This document shows positions 1 to 9,221 of a stretch of 12,531 nt of DNA, piece after piece. The notes under the pieces are model-generated. The model was not told the DNA's origin and ran no database searches. It was given only the letters and a program-made list of their open reading frames with translations. The translations under genes were made by a program, and so were the position numbers. The DNA lies in assembly GCA_028871775.1 (NCBI GenBank), contig JAGWMH010000028.1:1-12531 (forward strand), given 5' to 3'. Each line of letters opens with the position of its first letter. Positions within the stretch are counted from its first letter, which is position 1. Source of the DNA: Betaproteobacteria bacterium. GTDB lineage: Bacteria; Pseudomonadota; Gammaproteobacteria; Burkholderiales; Gallionellaceae.

Positions 1-14
1 AGGAGCAATCAGAA

Positions 15-45
15 GTAGAATTTTCTCATATTGAGGAGGTTCTAC
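15..45 (+). promoter_or_regulatory. Hairpin sequestering the transposase Shine-Dalgarno sequence
   Basis: Read as RNA from the plus strand, bases 15-28 pair without interruption with 32-45 around the triloop 29-31. There are eleven Watson-Crick pairs and three G-U wobbles (21-39, 22-38, 24-36). The 3' arm contains GAGGAGG (33-39), the Shine-Dalgarno sequence of orfA, and ends at the base before its ATG (46). The wobbles would be A-C mismatches in the complementary RNA, so the structure favours the sense transcript. The likely role, by analogy with IS10 and IS50, is to block transposase translation on read-through transcripts from flanking genes. The pairing is seen directly; the function is inferred. 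Confidence 0.6.
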
Positions 46-198
46 ATGAAGAAGTCGAAGTTCAGTGACAGCCAGATCATGGATGCGCTCAAACGTGCCG
101 AAGCGGGGTTAGCCGTTCCGGATATCTGCCGTGAGCTGACTCCCAGCTCTGCCACCTTCTACAAATGGCGAGCACGGTATGGCGGCATGGATACCTCC
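46..198 (+). pseudogene. Truncated IS3-family transposase OrfA (helix-turn-helix subunit)
   Basis: OrfA is the N-terminal DNA-binding half of IS3-family transposases; the full enzyme is OrfAB, made by programmed frameshifting into orfB. The start is ATG at 46, six bases after GAGGAGG. The 51 recognisable codons show the typical opening (MKKSKFSDSQIM), an HTH_Tnp_1-like region with AEAGLAVPDICREL, and SSATFYKWRARYGGMD near residues 34-49. Residues 32-33 (TP) differ from the GI usual in relatives I recall. After residue 51 the frame stays open to 339 but encodes unrelated residues antisense to gyrB. The leucine-zipper C-terminus of OrfA and all of OrfB, with its DDE catalytic domain, are missing, so it cannot transpose. 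It is convergent with gyrB. Confidence 0.8.
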
Positions 199-210
199 AA
201 ACTCAACCTC

Positions 211-2619
<2,409 letters not shown>

Positions 2620-2634
2620 CTGGTTTGTGTTGAA

Positions 2635-3741
2635 TTAAATCCGCATCGGCATGACGACATATTTAAATTCATCATTGCCCGGTACGGTTATCAAAATGCT
2701 GCTATTGGGATCGCCAAATGAAAAAGTTATGGTTTGCGCAGAAGCGTTGCTCAGTCCATCCAACAGATAATTGACATTAAATCCTATATCCAGCGCGGGG
2801 CCATGATAATCGGTTTCCATGTCTTCCAAAGCTTCTTCCTGCTCGCTGTTGCTGCTGATAATGCGCAGATTCTTTTCAGTAAGCACGAAGCGCACCCCCC
2901 TGAATTTTTCATTGGACAAGATGGCGGCGCGCTGTAATGCCTGCAATATGACCAGCCTGTCCAATGTTAGGTGATTGGTATAGTTGGGAACAACGCGTTC
3001 ATAGTCAGGAAATTTTCCGTCGATTACTTTGGAGGTCAATACAATATCAGAAAAAGTCATTTTGACCTGTTTTTCCGCTATATCAAAAGTAATTTTTTCT
3101 TCCGAATCCACCAATAGCTTGACGAGCTCACTAACGGTTTTTCTGGGTAGGATAATTTCACGCTTTGAATACTCTTTGTCCAGTTTGGCACTGGTGAAAG
3201 CAAGACGATGTCCGTCAGTAGCTATCAGTTTTAAGTAAGCCCCATCAATAACCAGAAGAACGCCATTTAGATAATAACGAATATCCTGTTGTGCCATGGC
3301 ATATTGAACCATGCCAAACAATTTTTTTAATTGCCCCTGTTCCACCTGCACTTTTTCTACTTGATCCAGTTGCTCTAAAACTTTTGGAAAATCTTGCGCA
3401 GGCAAGGTTTGCAAGCTGAACTTGCTTTTGCCTACCTTTACCTGAAGGCGGCTATCCAGAATGTCCAGCGTAACTTTGCTTCCTTCCGGTAAAACCCGCA
3501 GGATTTCCTGTAATTTCTTGGCGCCAACGGTAATTGCAGCATCTGCGCCTGTCTGGTTGGTATTATTAATTTGAGTAGTGATTTGAATCTCAAGATCGGT
3601 AGCTACAAAGCGCAGATTTGCGCCAGTTTTCTCAATTAATACGTTGGATAAAATCGGAAGTGGCTGTTTGCGTTCTACAATACCAATTACTGTTTGTAAT
3701 GGTTTGAGTAAAACGTCTTTCTCGATCTTTTCAATAAACAT
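2635..3741 (-). CDS. dnaN: DNA polymerase III beta subunit (sliding clamp)
   Basis: DnaN forms the ring-shaped dimer that encircles DNA and tethers polymerase III and other clamp-binding proteins. The 368-residue product matches the usual length (~366) and should fold as three similar clamp domains. It opens with MFIEKIEKDVLLKPL and has PLPILSNVLIE near residues 28-38. It ends with the conserved VMPMRI, the C-terminal strand next to the peptide-binding pocket. The start is ATG at 3741, preceded by AAGGA (3751-3755 on the complement) at nine-base spacing. It lies downstream of dnaA across an unusually AT-rich 204-bp gap and upstream of gyrB. The recF gene common at this point in other bacteria is absent. 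Confidence 0.98.
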   Translation of the reverse strand: MFIEKIEKDVLLKPLQTVIGIVERKQPLPILSNVLIEKTGANLRFVATDLEIQITTQINNTNQTGADAAITVGAKKLQEILRVLPEGSKVTLDILDSRLQVKVGKSKFSLQTLPAQDFPKVLEQLDQVEKVQVEQGQLKKLFGMVQYAMAQQDIRYYLNGVLLVIDGAYLKLIATDGHRLAFTSAKLDKEYSKREIILPRKTVSELVKLLVDSEEKITFDIAEKQVKMTFSDIVLTSKVIDGKFPDYERVVPNYTNHLTLDRLVILQALQRAAILSNEKFRGVRFVLTEKNLRIISSNSEQEEALEDMETDYHGPALDIGFNVNYLLDGLSNASAQTITFSFGDPNSSILITVPGNDEFKYVVMPMRI

Positions 3742-3945
3742 TCTTATATATCCTTAAAATTAATAATAAGTGACATCATAAAAAGCGCGAATAATTAATA
3801 TTTTTATTTAATTATAATGGGTTAGTAGTTATAAAAAGATGTGAATGATTAATTGTAAACCTGTATATTTTTTGTATATGATTTTAATAAGTAAGTAGTT
3901 CTACTCGATTACTCACAAATAAGTTACTCAGGATTAACAAAATTA
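3742..3945. other. AT-rich dnaA-dnaN intergenic region, candidate origin/unwinding element
   Basis: This 204-bp gap holds no gene. It contains 29 consecutive A/T bases (3790-3818), a candidate DNA-unwinding element. Two DnaA-box-like 9-mers each differ by one base from TTATNCACA: TTACTCACA at 3909-3917 (plus) and TCATTCACA at 3848-3840 (minus). On the minus strand CTACTA (3833-3828) lies between the second box and the A/T run, loosely like the DnaA-trio arrangement next to the Bacillus subtilis unwinding site. AGTAG/CTACT form a small inverted repeat at 3894-3905. A TATAAT on the minus strand (3816-3811) could be a dnaN -10, but I see no good -35. No perfect DnaA box occurs here, so origin function is a hypothesis; the dnaA-rpmH gap is the rival. 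Confidence 0.45.
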
Positions 3946-5286
3946 TTAATTTCGCAATGTTTGATTTAATAAATTAAAATTGGCATTAAAGGCTGTATCC
4001 GTATTGCGTAGATTTTCTATGGTCTTGCAAGCATACATAACTGTAGTATGGTCACGGTCGCCAAAAGCAGCGCCAATTTCAGGCAAGCTTAATTGTGTGA
4101 GCTCTCGTGCTAAACACATTGCAATTTGCCTGGGTCGAGCAATCACGCGGGTGCGCTTTTTGGAAAGCAGATCGATCACCTTGATGCGGTAAAAATCGGC
4201 TACGGTTTTTTGAATGTTTTCTATGGAAACCTGTTTATTCTGGGATGCGAGCAAGTCCTTGAGAGCTTCCTTAGCGAGTTCCACTGAAATAGCGCGTTTG
4301 TGAAATCTGGAATAAGCGTCTACGCGTTTGAGAGCGCCTTCCAGTTCACGAATATTGGAGCGGACGTGCTTAGCTATAAAAAAAGCAACATCTTCGCTTA
4401 TTGGATTATTCGAAAGGGAGGCTTTCTGCAAAAGGATTGCCACCCGCATCTCCAAACCGGGCGGTTCAATAGCTACCGTTAATCCCCAGCTAAACCGCGA
4501 GGTAAGCCGTGGCGTCATCCCCGATATTTCCTTGGGAAAGGTATCACAGGTAATAACAACCTGCTTGTGCCCATCGATCAATGAATTGAGCGTGTAAAAA
4601 AACTCTTGCTGAGTGCCAGGCTTATCGGCGATGAACTGAATATCATCAATCAATAGCAAATCCAATGAATTGTAAAGTTGCTTGAATTCATCAAATTTTT
4701 TAGTTTGAAAAGCACGTACGACATCTGAAATATAATTGGTTGCGTGCACATAGTAGATTTTTGCTTGGGCATTTTCGTGTTTAATGTGGTTCCCTATTGC
4801 TTGAAGCAAGTGCGTTTTACCCAAGCCGACACCACCATAAATAAACAATGGATTGTAGGTTGTACCAGGGGATTCGGCGACTTGTATAGCGGCGGAATGT
4901 GCTAACTGGTTGGCTTTACCGATCACAAAATTATCGAAAGATAGCAATGGATTAAGCTTATTTTGGCTTTTTTGAACCTTGGGTGTGGGCTGAACAGTAT
5001 CAATTATCGACGCAGGAGATTTCCGGACGGTTGTGGCGGCAGCTTTTTTCCCGATACGCAACTCGAAGCACGGAGGGCTGGAGAGAAACGCTTCCGCCCG
5101 CTTGGTAATCTCCGGTAAAAAACGGTCTTGTATAAGCTTCAATGTAAAACTGTTAGGCGCGGTCAGGGTTATCTGATCACCCTTAAGTTCAAAACCTAAC
5201 GGCTTGATCCATGAATTAAATTGCTGTGGCGGGAGACTGTCCTTAAAAAAACTAAGACAAGAATCCCACAAAGTTTTGTCCGGCAT
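3946..5286 (-). CDS. dnaA: Chromosomal replication initiator DnaA
   Basis: DnaA-ATP binds DnaA boxes, oligomerises, melts the origin and recruits the helicase; it also controls transcription, including its own. The 446-residue protein has all four domains. Domain I (about 1-80) opens with LWDSCLSFF and FNSWIKPL; a short variable linker (about 81-112) follows. The AAA+ domain starts at FDNFVIGK, with Walker A GGVGLGKT (151-158), Walker B LLLIDDIQ (210-217), the arginine in TPRLTSRF (258-265) and NIRELEGAL (311-319). Domain IV has the DnaA signature around CLARELTQLSLPEIG and DRDHTTV (410-416), which contacts DnaA boxes. The start is ATG at 5286; the Shine-Dalgarno is weak (AAAGA). It is divergent from rpmH across 147 bp containing a perfect DnaA box, consistent with autoregulation. 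Confidence 0.98.
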   Translation of the reverse strand: MPDKTLWDSCLSFFKDSLPPQQFNSWIKPLGFELKGDQITLTAPNSFTLKLIQDRFLPEITKRAEAFLSSPPCFELRIGKKAAATTVRKSPASIIDTVQPTPKVQKSQNKLNPLLSFDNFVIGKANQLAHSAAIQVAESPGTTYNPLFIYGGVGLGKTHLLQAIGNHIKHENAQAKIYYVHATNYISDVVRAFQTKKFDEFKQLYNSLDLLLIDDIQFIADKPGTQQEFFYTLNSLIDGHKQVVITCDTFPKEISGMTPRLTSRFSWGLTVAIEPPGLEMRVAILLQKASLSNNPISEDVAFFIAKHVRSNIRELEGALKRVDAYSRFHKRAISVELAKEALKDLLASQNKQVSIENIQKTVADFYRIKVIDLLSKKRTRVIARPRQIAMCLARELTQLSLPEIGAAFGDRDHTTVMYACKTIENLRNTDTAFNANFNLLNQTLRN

Positions 5287-5322
5287 ATTCTTTGGCCACG
5301 GTGTGTTAAAGAGCTTCGAAGC

Positions 5323-5351
5323 ATTCTACATGCACTGCAGAAAGTTATCCA
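5323..5351 (-). promoter_or_regulatory. Candidate dnaA promoter overlapping the DnaA box
   Basis: On the minus strand TGGATA (5351-5346, four of six to TTGACA) and TAGAAT (5328-5323, five of six to TATAAT) are separated by exactly 17 bp. Transcription would begin near 5316, giving a leader of roughly 30 nt before the dnaA ATG at 5286. The -35 lies wholly inside the perfect DnaA box, so DnaA binding should occlude RNA polymerase. The -35 is poor, so this is a candidate rather than a firm call. Confidence 0.5.
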
Positions 5352-5353
5352 CA
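5345..5353 (+). promoter_or_regulatory. Consensus DnaA box
   Basis: TTATCCACA is an exact match to the strong DnaA-binding 9-mer, and the only perfect copy I found in the window. It lies between the divergent dnaA and rpmH genes, 14 bp upstream of the rpmH -35 and over the candidate dnaA -35. Known biology of dnaA promoters supports a role in autoregulation. It may also be part of the origin. Confidence 0.85.
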
Positions 5354-5367
5354 GAAGAAAAATTAGC

Positions 5368-5396
5368 TTGACATAAGTGCCGGTAAATATTGTAAT
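5368..5396 (+). promoter_or_regulatory. Sigma-70 promoter for rpmH-rnpA
   Basis: A perfect -35 TTGACA (5368-5373) and a five-of-six -10 TGTAAT (5391-5396) are separated by the optimal 17 bp. They lie 37 bp upstream of the rpmH start codon. This is the best promoter-like sequence in the window and fits the very high expression expected of a ribosomal protein gene. It probably drives at least rpmH-rnpA-yidD-yidC. Confidence 0.82.
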
Positions 5397-5433
5397 TGCG
5401 GGTTTTCAAGAACTAATTACTAGGGGCATCAAA

Positions 5434-5568
5434 ATGAAGCGCACATACCAACCCTCCGTCATCAAAAGAAAACGCACTCATGGATTCTTGGTTCGTATGA
5501 AAACCAAGGGTGGCAGGGCAGTAATCCATGCGCGTAGAGCCAAGGGTCGTACGCGCCTTGCCGTCTAA
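5434..5568 (+). CDS. rpmH: Large ribosomal subunit protein bL34
   Basis: bL34 is a small, very basic protein of the 50S subunit. The 44-residue product begins [18 protein letters not shown] and ends GRTRLAV, covering the whole conserved family length (44-46). The reading frame is open further upstream, but the start is placed at ATG 5434 because family members start at MKRT and AGGGG (5422-5426) sits seven bases before it. It is the first gene after the strong promoter at 5368-5396. It overlaps the likely start of rnpA by 41 nt, the usual rpmH-rnpA pairing but with an overlap instead of a short gap. Confidence 0.97.
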   Translation: MKRTYQPSVIKRKRTHGFLVRMKTKGGRAVIHARRAKGRTRLAV

Positions 5569-5908
5569 GGCCAAGCAAACCTTACCCGTTTGTCGCCGCA
5601 TAAGGCAACGCACAGAATTCGAACAAGCATTTCGTGCAGAACGGCTAACCAATAAATGGTTTGCAATTTATGTGCGGAAAAACGACAGTGGCTTTGCTCG
5701 CCTTGGGATAGTGGCCAGTAAAAGAACCATGCCTAAAGCCGTATCCAGAAATCTTGCCAAGCGGATGATTCGAGAAGCGTTTCGGCGTGGCTTTTCGGCT
5801 GGGTGCACAATAGATATCGTAGTGCGTGCCAAACGACAGATAAGTCCGGAAAACTTGGCGGAAGGGCGGCTGGCTTTGGAGCAATTATTACAGGCTGTGC
5901 AAGTGTGA
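5528..5908 (+). CDS. rnpA: Ribonuclease P protein component
   Basis: RnpA is the basic protein cofactor of RNase P; with the RNA subunit it matures the 5' ends of tRNA precursors. The 126-residue frame has the hallmark RNR motif in [14 protein letters not shown] (73-86), preceded by RLGIVASKR (58-66), and a C-terminal helix region rich in L and E. The start is uncertain. ATG at 5528 lies inside rpmH (41-nt overlap) with AGGG nine bases upstream. TTG at 5558 would give a 116-residue protein nearer the common length, with AAGGG eleven bases upstream. No start codon exists in frame between the rpmH stop and the conserved core, so some overlap is needed. Its TGA shares one base with the yidD ATG. 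Confidence 0.93.
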   Translation: MRVEPRVVRALPSKAKQTLPVCRRIRQRTEFEQAFRAERLTNKWFAIYVRKNDSGFARLGIVASKRTMPKAVSRNLAKRMIREAFRRGFSAGCTIDIVVRAKRQISPENLAEGRLALEQLLQAVQV

Positions 5909-6117
5909 TGCGGCGGCTATTAATAAGGTTAATAGGCGCATACCAGTACTTGATCAGCCCACTTATGTCACCAACCTGTCGGTTTACTCCGACTTGCTCC
6001 CATTATGCATGCGAGGCAATTGCCAGACATGGCGTTGGGCGCGGCGGCTGGTTGAGTATCAAGCGGGTGATGCGTTGCAACCCCTGGAATCCGGGCGGTT
6101 ATGACCCCACCCCATAG
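5908..6117 (+). CDS. yidD: Membrane protein insertion efficiency factor YidD
   Basis: YidD is a small membrane-associated protein that aids YidC-dependent insertion of inner-membrane proteins. The 69-residue product matches the family. It has an amphipathic N-terminal helix ([17 protein letters not shown]), the cysteine signature [15 protein letters not shown] (24-38) and the closing [14 protein letters not shown] (56-69). The start is ATG at 5908, sharing its A with the rnpA stop (TGATG). There is no clear Shine-Dalgarno sequence, so translational coupling to rnpA is likely. GTG at 5905 is a possible alternative one codon earlier. yidC follows after 19 bp, keeping the functional pair together. 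Confidence 0.95.
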   Translation: MRRLLIRLIGAYQYLISPLMSPTCRFTPTCSHYACEAIARHGVGRGGWLSIKRVMRCNPWNPGGYDPTP

Positions 6118-6136
6118 ACTTTCATAGGAAAACCAC

Positions 6137-7774
6137 ATGGATTTTCAACGGCTGTTCCTGTTCCTGATTTTCTTCTTATCGGTCTTTTTGTTATGGGATA
6201 GCTGGCAGCGCGTGCAGCATCCCGTAGTGCAAGCTGTCCCAGTTACCGCACCGTCGGTAGCTAGCACGCCGGTGGTTGCACCGGCAGGTGTGGACAGATC
6301 CAGCGCAAATACGGTTATGGCGCAGCAAAAACATCAGGCTGGGCAAAAAATCACTGTAAAAACAGACCTGTTGGTCGCAGAAATCAACACGGTAGGTGGA
6401 GATTTGAGCCACTTGGCATTTTTGCAGCACCGTGATGCGCAGGATAAAAGCAAGCCATTCGTGTTATTGCAAGAACAGAAAGCGCGCACTTACATCGCGC
6501 AAACTGGTTTGTTAGGCACAGGGTTACCCACGCACAATGCAGTATTCACAGCACAGGCTAATGAATACCAATTGGGTGAAGGCAAGGAAACACTGGAGGT
6601 ACGTTTACCGGCAACAGAAGTAGCGGTAGCAAAAGTAACTAAAGTATATGTATTTCATCGTGGTAGCTATTTAATTGACGTGGGCTACGAAATTGAAAAT
6701 AGCGGAACTACCCCTCTTTCCCCTTCCGCATATTTCCAGCTTGTGCGCGATAAAACACCGCCAGAAGGGGGGTCAAAATTCGTGCCTACTTACACTGGCC
6801 CTGCTGTCTATACGGAGCAAGAAAAATTCCAGAAGGTAGGTTTTTCTGATATTGATAAAGGCAAAATCAAGTACCCGCAAAGCACTGACAATGGCTGGGT
6901 GGGCATGTTGCAGCATTATTTTGTGGCGGCATGGCTACCCAAGGACAAGACACAGCGCGAGTTTTACACCAGACAATTGGAAGAAAACCTTTATTCGGCC
7001 GGAGTTATTTTGCCGATGGGGGCAATTTCGCCGGGCCAAAGCGCCAAGGTCAGCGTACCTTTGTATGCCGGGCCAGCGCAGGCATCGCTGAACAAGGTCG
7101 CGCCTGGGTTGGGGCTAACAGTTGATTACGGTTGGCTGACCATAATTGCAACCCCGTTGTTCTGGCTGCTTTCCTTTCTGCAGGGATGGGTACACAACTG
7201 GGGTGTGGCAATTATTCTGTTGACCGTGCTGATCAAATTGGCATTTTTTCCACTGTCGGCAGCCAGTTATCGATCCATGGGAAAAATGCGCATGGTGGCG
7301 CCCAAACTGGAAAAAATCAAGCAACAGTACAGTGATGACCGTGAGCGTCTGCACAAGGCCATGATGGAATTATACAAAACTGAAAAAATCAACCCTCTCG
7401 GAGGTTGTTTACCCGTACTGATCCAGATCCCGGTATTTATCTCGCTTTATTGGGCTATTCTGGCCAGTGTCGAACTGCGTTACGCCCCTTTCTTTGGCTG
7501 GATTAGTGACCTGTCGGCGGCTGATCCTTATTATGTATTGCCGTTGATTATGGGTGCCAGCATGCTGCTGCAGAGTAAGCTGAATCCTGTGCCCCCCGAT
7601 CCCTTGCAAGCCAAGCTTATGCAAATCATGCCCATCGTATTCAGCGTAGTATTTTTCTTCTTCCCTGCGGGCTTGGTGCTGTATTCCGTTGTAAATAATG
7701 TGCTCTCTATTGTGCAGCAGTGGTATATAACGCGCGGCCTGGAGACCGAAGCCAAAGGTGTTGCCAAGGCCTGA
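6137..7774 (+). CDS. yidC: Membrane protein insertase YidC
   Basis: YidC inserts inner-membrane proteins, alone or with Sec. The 545-residue protein has the Gram-negative layout: an N-terminal transmembrane anchor (about 5-20), a large periplasmic P1 domain (about 60-320), and a C-terminal Oxa1-like core of five membrane segments from about 335. Core landmarks are [11 protein letters not shown] (378-387), [21 protein letters not shown] (from 419), SVELRYAPF and [14 protein letters not shown] (508-521). The positively charged residue of the hydrophilic groove (R366 in E. coli) appears to be K367 here, a substitution I also recall from other betaproteobacteria. ATG at 6137 has AGGA seven bases upstream (6126-6129). 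Its end overlaps the mnmE start. Confidence 0.98.
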   Translation: MDFQRLFLFLIFFLSVFLLWDSWQRVQHPVVQAVPVTAPSVASTPVVAPAGVDRSSANTVMAQQKHQAGQKITVKTDLLVAEINTVGGDLSHLAFLQHRDAQDKSKPFVLLQEQKARTYIAQTGLLGTGLPTHNAVFTAQANEYQLGEGKETLEVRLPATEVAVAKVTKVYVFHRGSYLIDVGYEIENSGTTPLSPSAYFQLVRDKTPPEGGSKFVPTYTGPAVYTEQEKFQKVGFSDIDKGKIKYPQSTDNGWVGMLQHYFVAAWLPKDKTQREFYTRQLEENLYSAGVILPMGAISPGQSAKVSVPLYAGPAQASLNKVAPGLGLTVDYGWLTIIATPLFWLLSFLQGWVHNWGVAIILLTVLIKLAFFPLSAASYRSMGKMRMVAPKLEKIKQQYSDDRERLHKAMMELYKTEKINPLGGCLPVLIQIPVFISLYWAILASVELRYAPFFGWISDLSAADPYYVLPLIMGASMLLQSKLNPVPPDPLQAKLMQIMPIVFSVVFFFFPAGLVLYSVVNNVLSIVQQWYITRGLETEAKGVAKA

Positions 7775-9098
7775 TATCATCGCAGCGGTCGCCACCGCCC
7801 CCGGTCGGGGCGGCATCGGCGTGGTCAGGGTGTCCGGTCACAATCTCGGCACATTAGCCCAAGCAATGCTGGGCAAGACACTTTTTCCAAGATATGCAAC
7901 CTGCACCTCATTTCTCGACGCCGAAGGGCAGATTCTGGATCAAGGCATAGCCCTGTTTTTCCCCGCTCCGCATTCTTACACCGGCGAAGACGTGCTCGAA
8001 TTGCAAGGTCATGGCGGACCAGCCGTGTTGCAATTAGTGTTGCAGCGCTGTCTCGAACTGGGCGCGCGCCTTGCACAACCGGGCGAATTTACCCTGCGCG
8101 CCTTCCTCAATGACAAGCTCGATTTGGCGCAGGCAGAAAGCGTGGCCGACCTGATAGACGCCACCACCAGCCAGGCCGCGCGTAGCGCAATGCGATCACT
8201 TCAGGGGCAGTTTTCCCAAGCAATCCGGCAACTGGTAGATAAGTTGATCCGGTTGCGCATGCTGGTTGAGGCCATGCTGGACTTTCCTGAGGAAGGAATA
8301 GATGCGCCGGACATTGCGCTGCGCGATGCGCAACTATATATCTTGTGCAAAGAGCTGGAGAAAATCCTCGGCCTGGCACAGCAGGGCAGCCTGCTGCGTG
8401 AAGGCGCACACATTGTGTTGGTCGGGCAACCCAATGTCGGCAAATCCAGCCTGCTTAACCGCTTGAGCGGCGAAGAGGTGGCTCTGGTCAGCGAGATTCC
8501 TGGCACCACGCGAGATGTTATTCGTCAGGCTATCCAGATTAGCGGCGTGCCCCTGCACATCATGGATACAGCCGGCCTGCGCGAATCGCGGGATGAAGTA
8601 GAGTTGCTGGGCATCGCACGAACACACAGCACACTGCAAAAAGCGGATGCCATCCTGTTATTACTGGATGCCGGCGTAGGTATAAGCGCGGCTGACCGAA
8701 AAATTCTCGAGGCACTGCCGACGAATATCCCCCGGCTGTATATTTTCAACAAAATTGACTTGCTCGCCCAGCCTGCGCGCGTGGAAGAGCTGAATGGTGA
8801 ATGCCATATTTATCTGTCCGCCAAGACCGGCTCCGGGCTGGAGTTGCTGCGCGACAAGCTGCTGGCGCTGATCGGCTGGAATCAGGAAGCAGGGGTATTC
8901 ATGGCGCGGGAGCGCCACCTGCGTGCGCTACAGGCCGCGCAAGACCATTTGCAGCGCGCGGCACGGGAGACAGGTCGCGCGGAAATCCTTGCCGAAGAGC
9001 TGCGCCTGGCCCAGGAATTCCTCAACTCCATCACGGGCGAATTTACTGCCGACGATTTGCTTGGCGAGATATTCAGCCGGTTCTGCATCGGCAAGTAA
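7758..9098 (+). CDS. mnmE: tRNA uridine-5-carboxymethylaminomethyl modification GTPase MnmE
   Basis: MnmE (TrmE) works with MnmG to build the cmnm5 modification at wobble uridine 34 of certain tRNAs, using GTP hydrolysis and a folate one-carbon unit. The 446-residue protein has the N-terminal folate-binding domain (TAPGRGGIG at 13-21) and a G domain inserted in a helical domain. G motifs are GQPNVGKS (223-230), GTTRD (249-253), DTAGL (270-274) and NKID (331-334). It ends with FCIGK (442-446), whose cysteine is conserved. There is no ATG start: GTG at 7758 or TTG at 7761 are the candidates, overlapping yidC by 17 or 14 nt, with only AAAGG-like sequence nearby. Coupling to yidC translation is likely. 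A parS site follows the stop. Confidence 0.97.
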   Translation: MLPRPDIIAAVATAPGRGGIGVVRVSGHNLGTLAQAMLGKTLFPRYATCTSFLDAEGQILDQGIALFFPAPHSYTGEDVLELQGHGGPAVLQLVLQRCLELGARLAQPGEFTLRAFLNDKLDLAQAESVADLIDATTSQAARSAMRSLQGQFSQAIRQLVDKLIRLRMLVEAMLDFPEEGIDAPDIALRDAQLYILCKELEKILGLAQQGSLLREGAHIVLVGQPNVGKSSLLNRLSGEEVALVSEIPGTTRDVIRQAIQISGVPLHIMDTAGLRESRDEVELLGIARTHSTLQKADAILLLLDAGVGISAADRKILEALPTNIPRLYIFNKIDLLAQPARVEELNGECHIYLSAKTGSGLELLRDKLLALIGWNQEAGVFMARERHLRALQAAQDHLQRAARETGRAEILAEELRLAQEFLNSITGEFTADDLLGEIFSRFCIGK

Positions 9099-9113
9099 AC
9101 CCCCTTGTCAGCA

Positions 9114-9129
9114 TGTTTCACGTGAAACA
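9114..9129. promoter_or_regulatory. parS centromere site (between mnmE and mnmG)
   Basis: This is a second perfect TGTTTCACGTGAAACA, here inside an 18-bp perfect palindrome because A at 9113 and T at 9130 extend it. It lies 15 bp after the mnmE stop and 92 bp before the mnmG start. It is identical to the site at 2604-2619, about 6.5 kb away on the other side of the dnaA region. The rest of this 123-bp gap shows no convincing promoter or terminator. Confidence 0.93.
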
Positions 9130-9221
9130 TCCGGGCAAACGGTTTCTGTGCCGGAGCTGTTTTGTTGTATCATGCGCGCCTTTGTTTCAACAGGCTAGCA
9201 GCTATTACTCCAAGCAGACAA

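Larger units (their letters stand above)
1..198 (+). mobile_element. Left-end fragment of an IS3-family insertion sequence
   Basis: The first ~198 bases hold the start of an IS3-type orfA with its own Shine-Dalgarno sequence and a leader hairpin. The transposase reading frame stops resembling IS3 OrfA after about codon 51. From there the DNA becomes the intergenic tail and then the 3' end of gyrB on the opposite strand. No orfB, no frameshift region and no right inverted repeat follow, so this is a remnant rather than a functional element. The left end of the element cannot be placed because the window begins at base 1, and no target-site duplication can be tested. The breakpoint near 198-210 is inferred from where protein similarity ends. 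Confidence 0.75.

Noticed and set aside
3894..3905. AGTAG/CTACT inverted repeat as a dnaA terminator
   Set aside because: The stem is at most five pairs with an impossibly small loop (four pairs with a four-base loop), has no GC-rich arm and no following U-run on the dnaA transcript.
5302..5310. Second DnaA-box-like 9-mer TGTGTTAAA upstream of dnaA
   Set aside because: Two mismatches to the relaxed consensus TGTGNATAA in a short AT-containing gap; not distinguishable from chance.
9143..9173. Possible mnmG promoter ending in TATCAT
   Set aside because: The paired -35 candidates match poorly (about three of six) or have 19-bp spacing, so it is not supportable.
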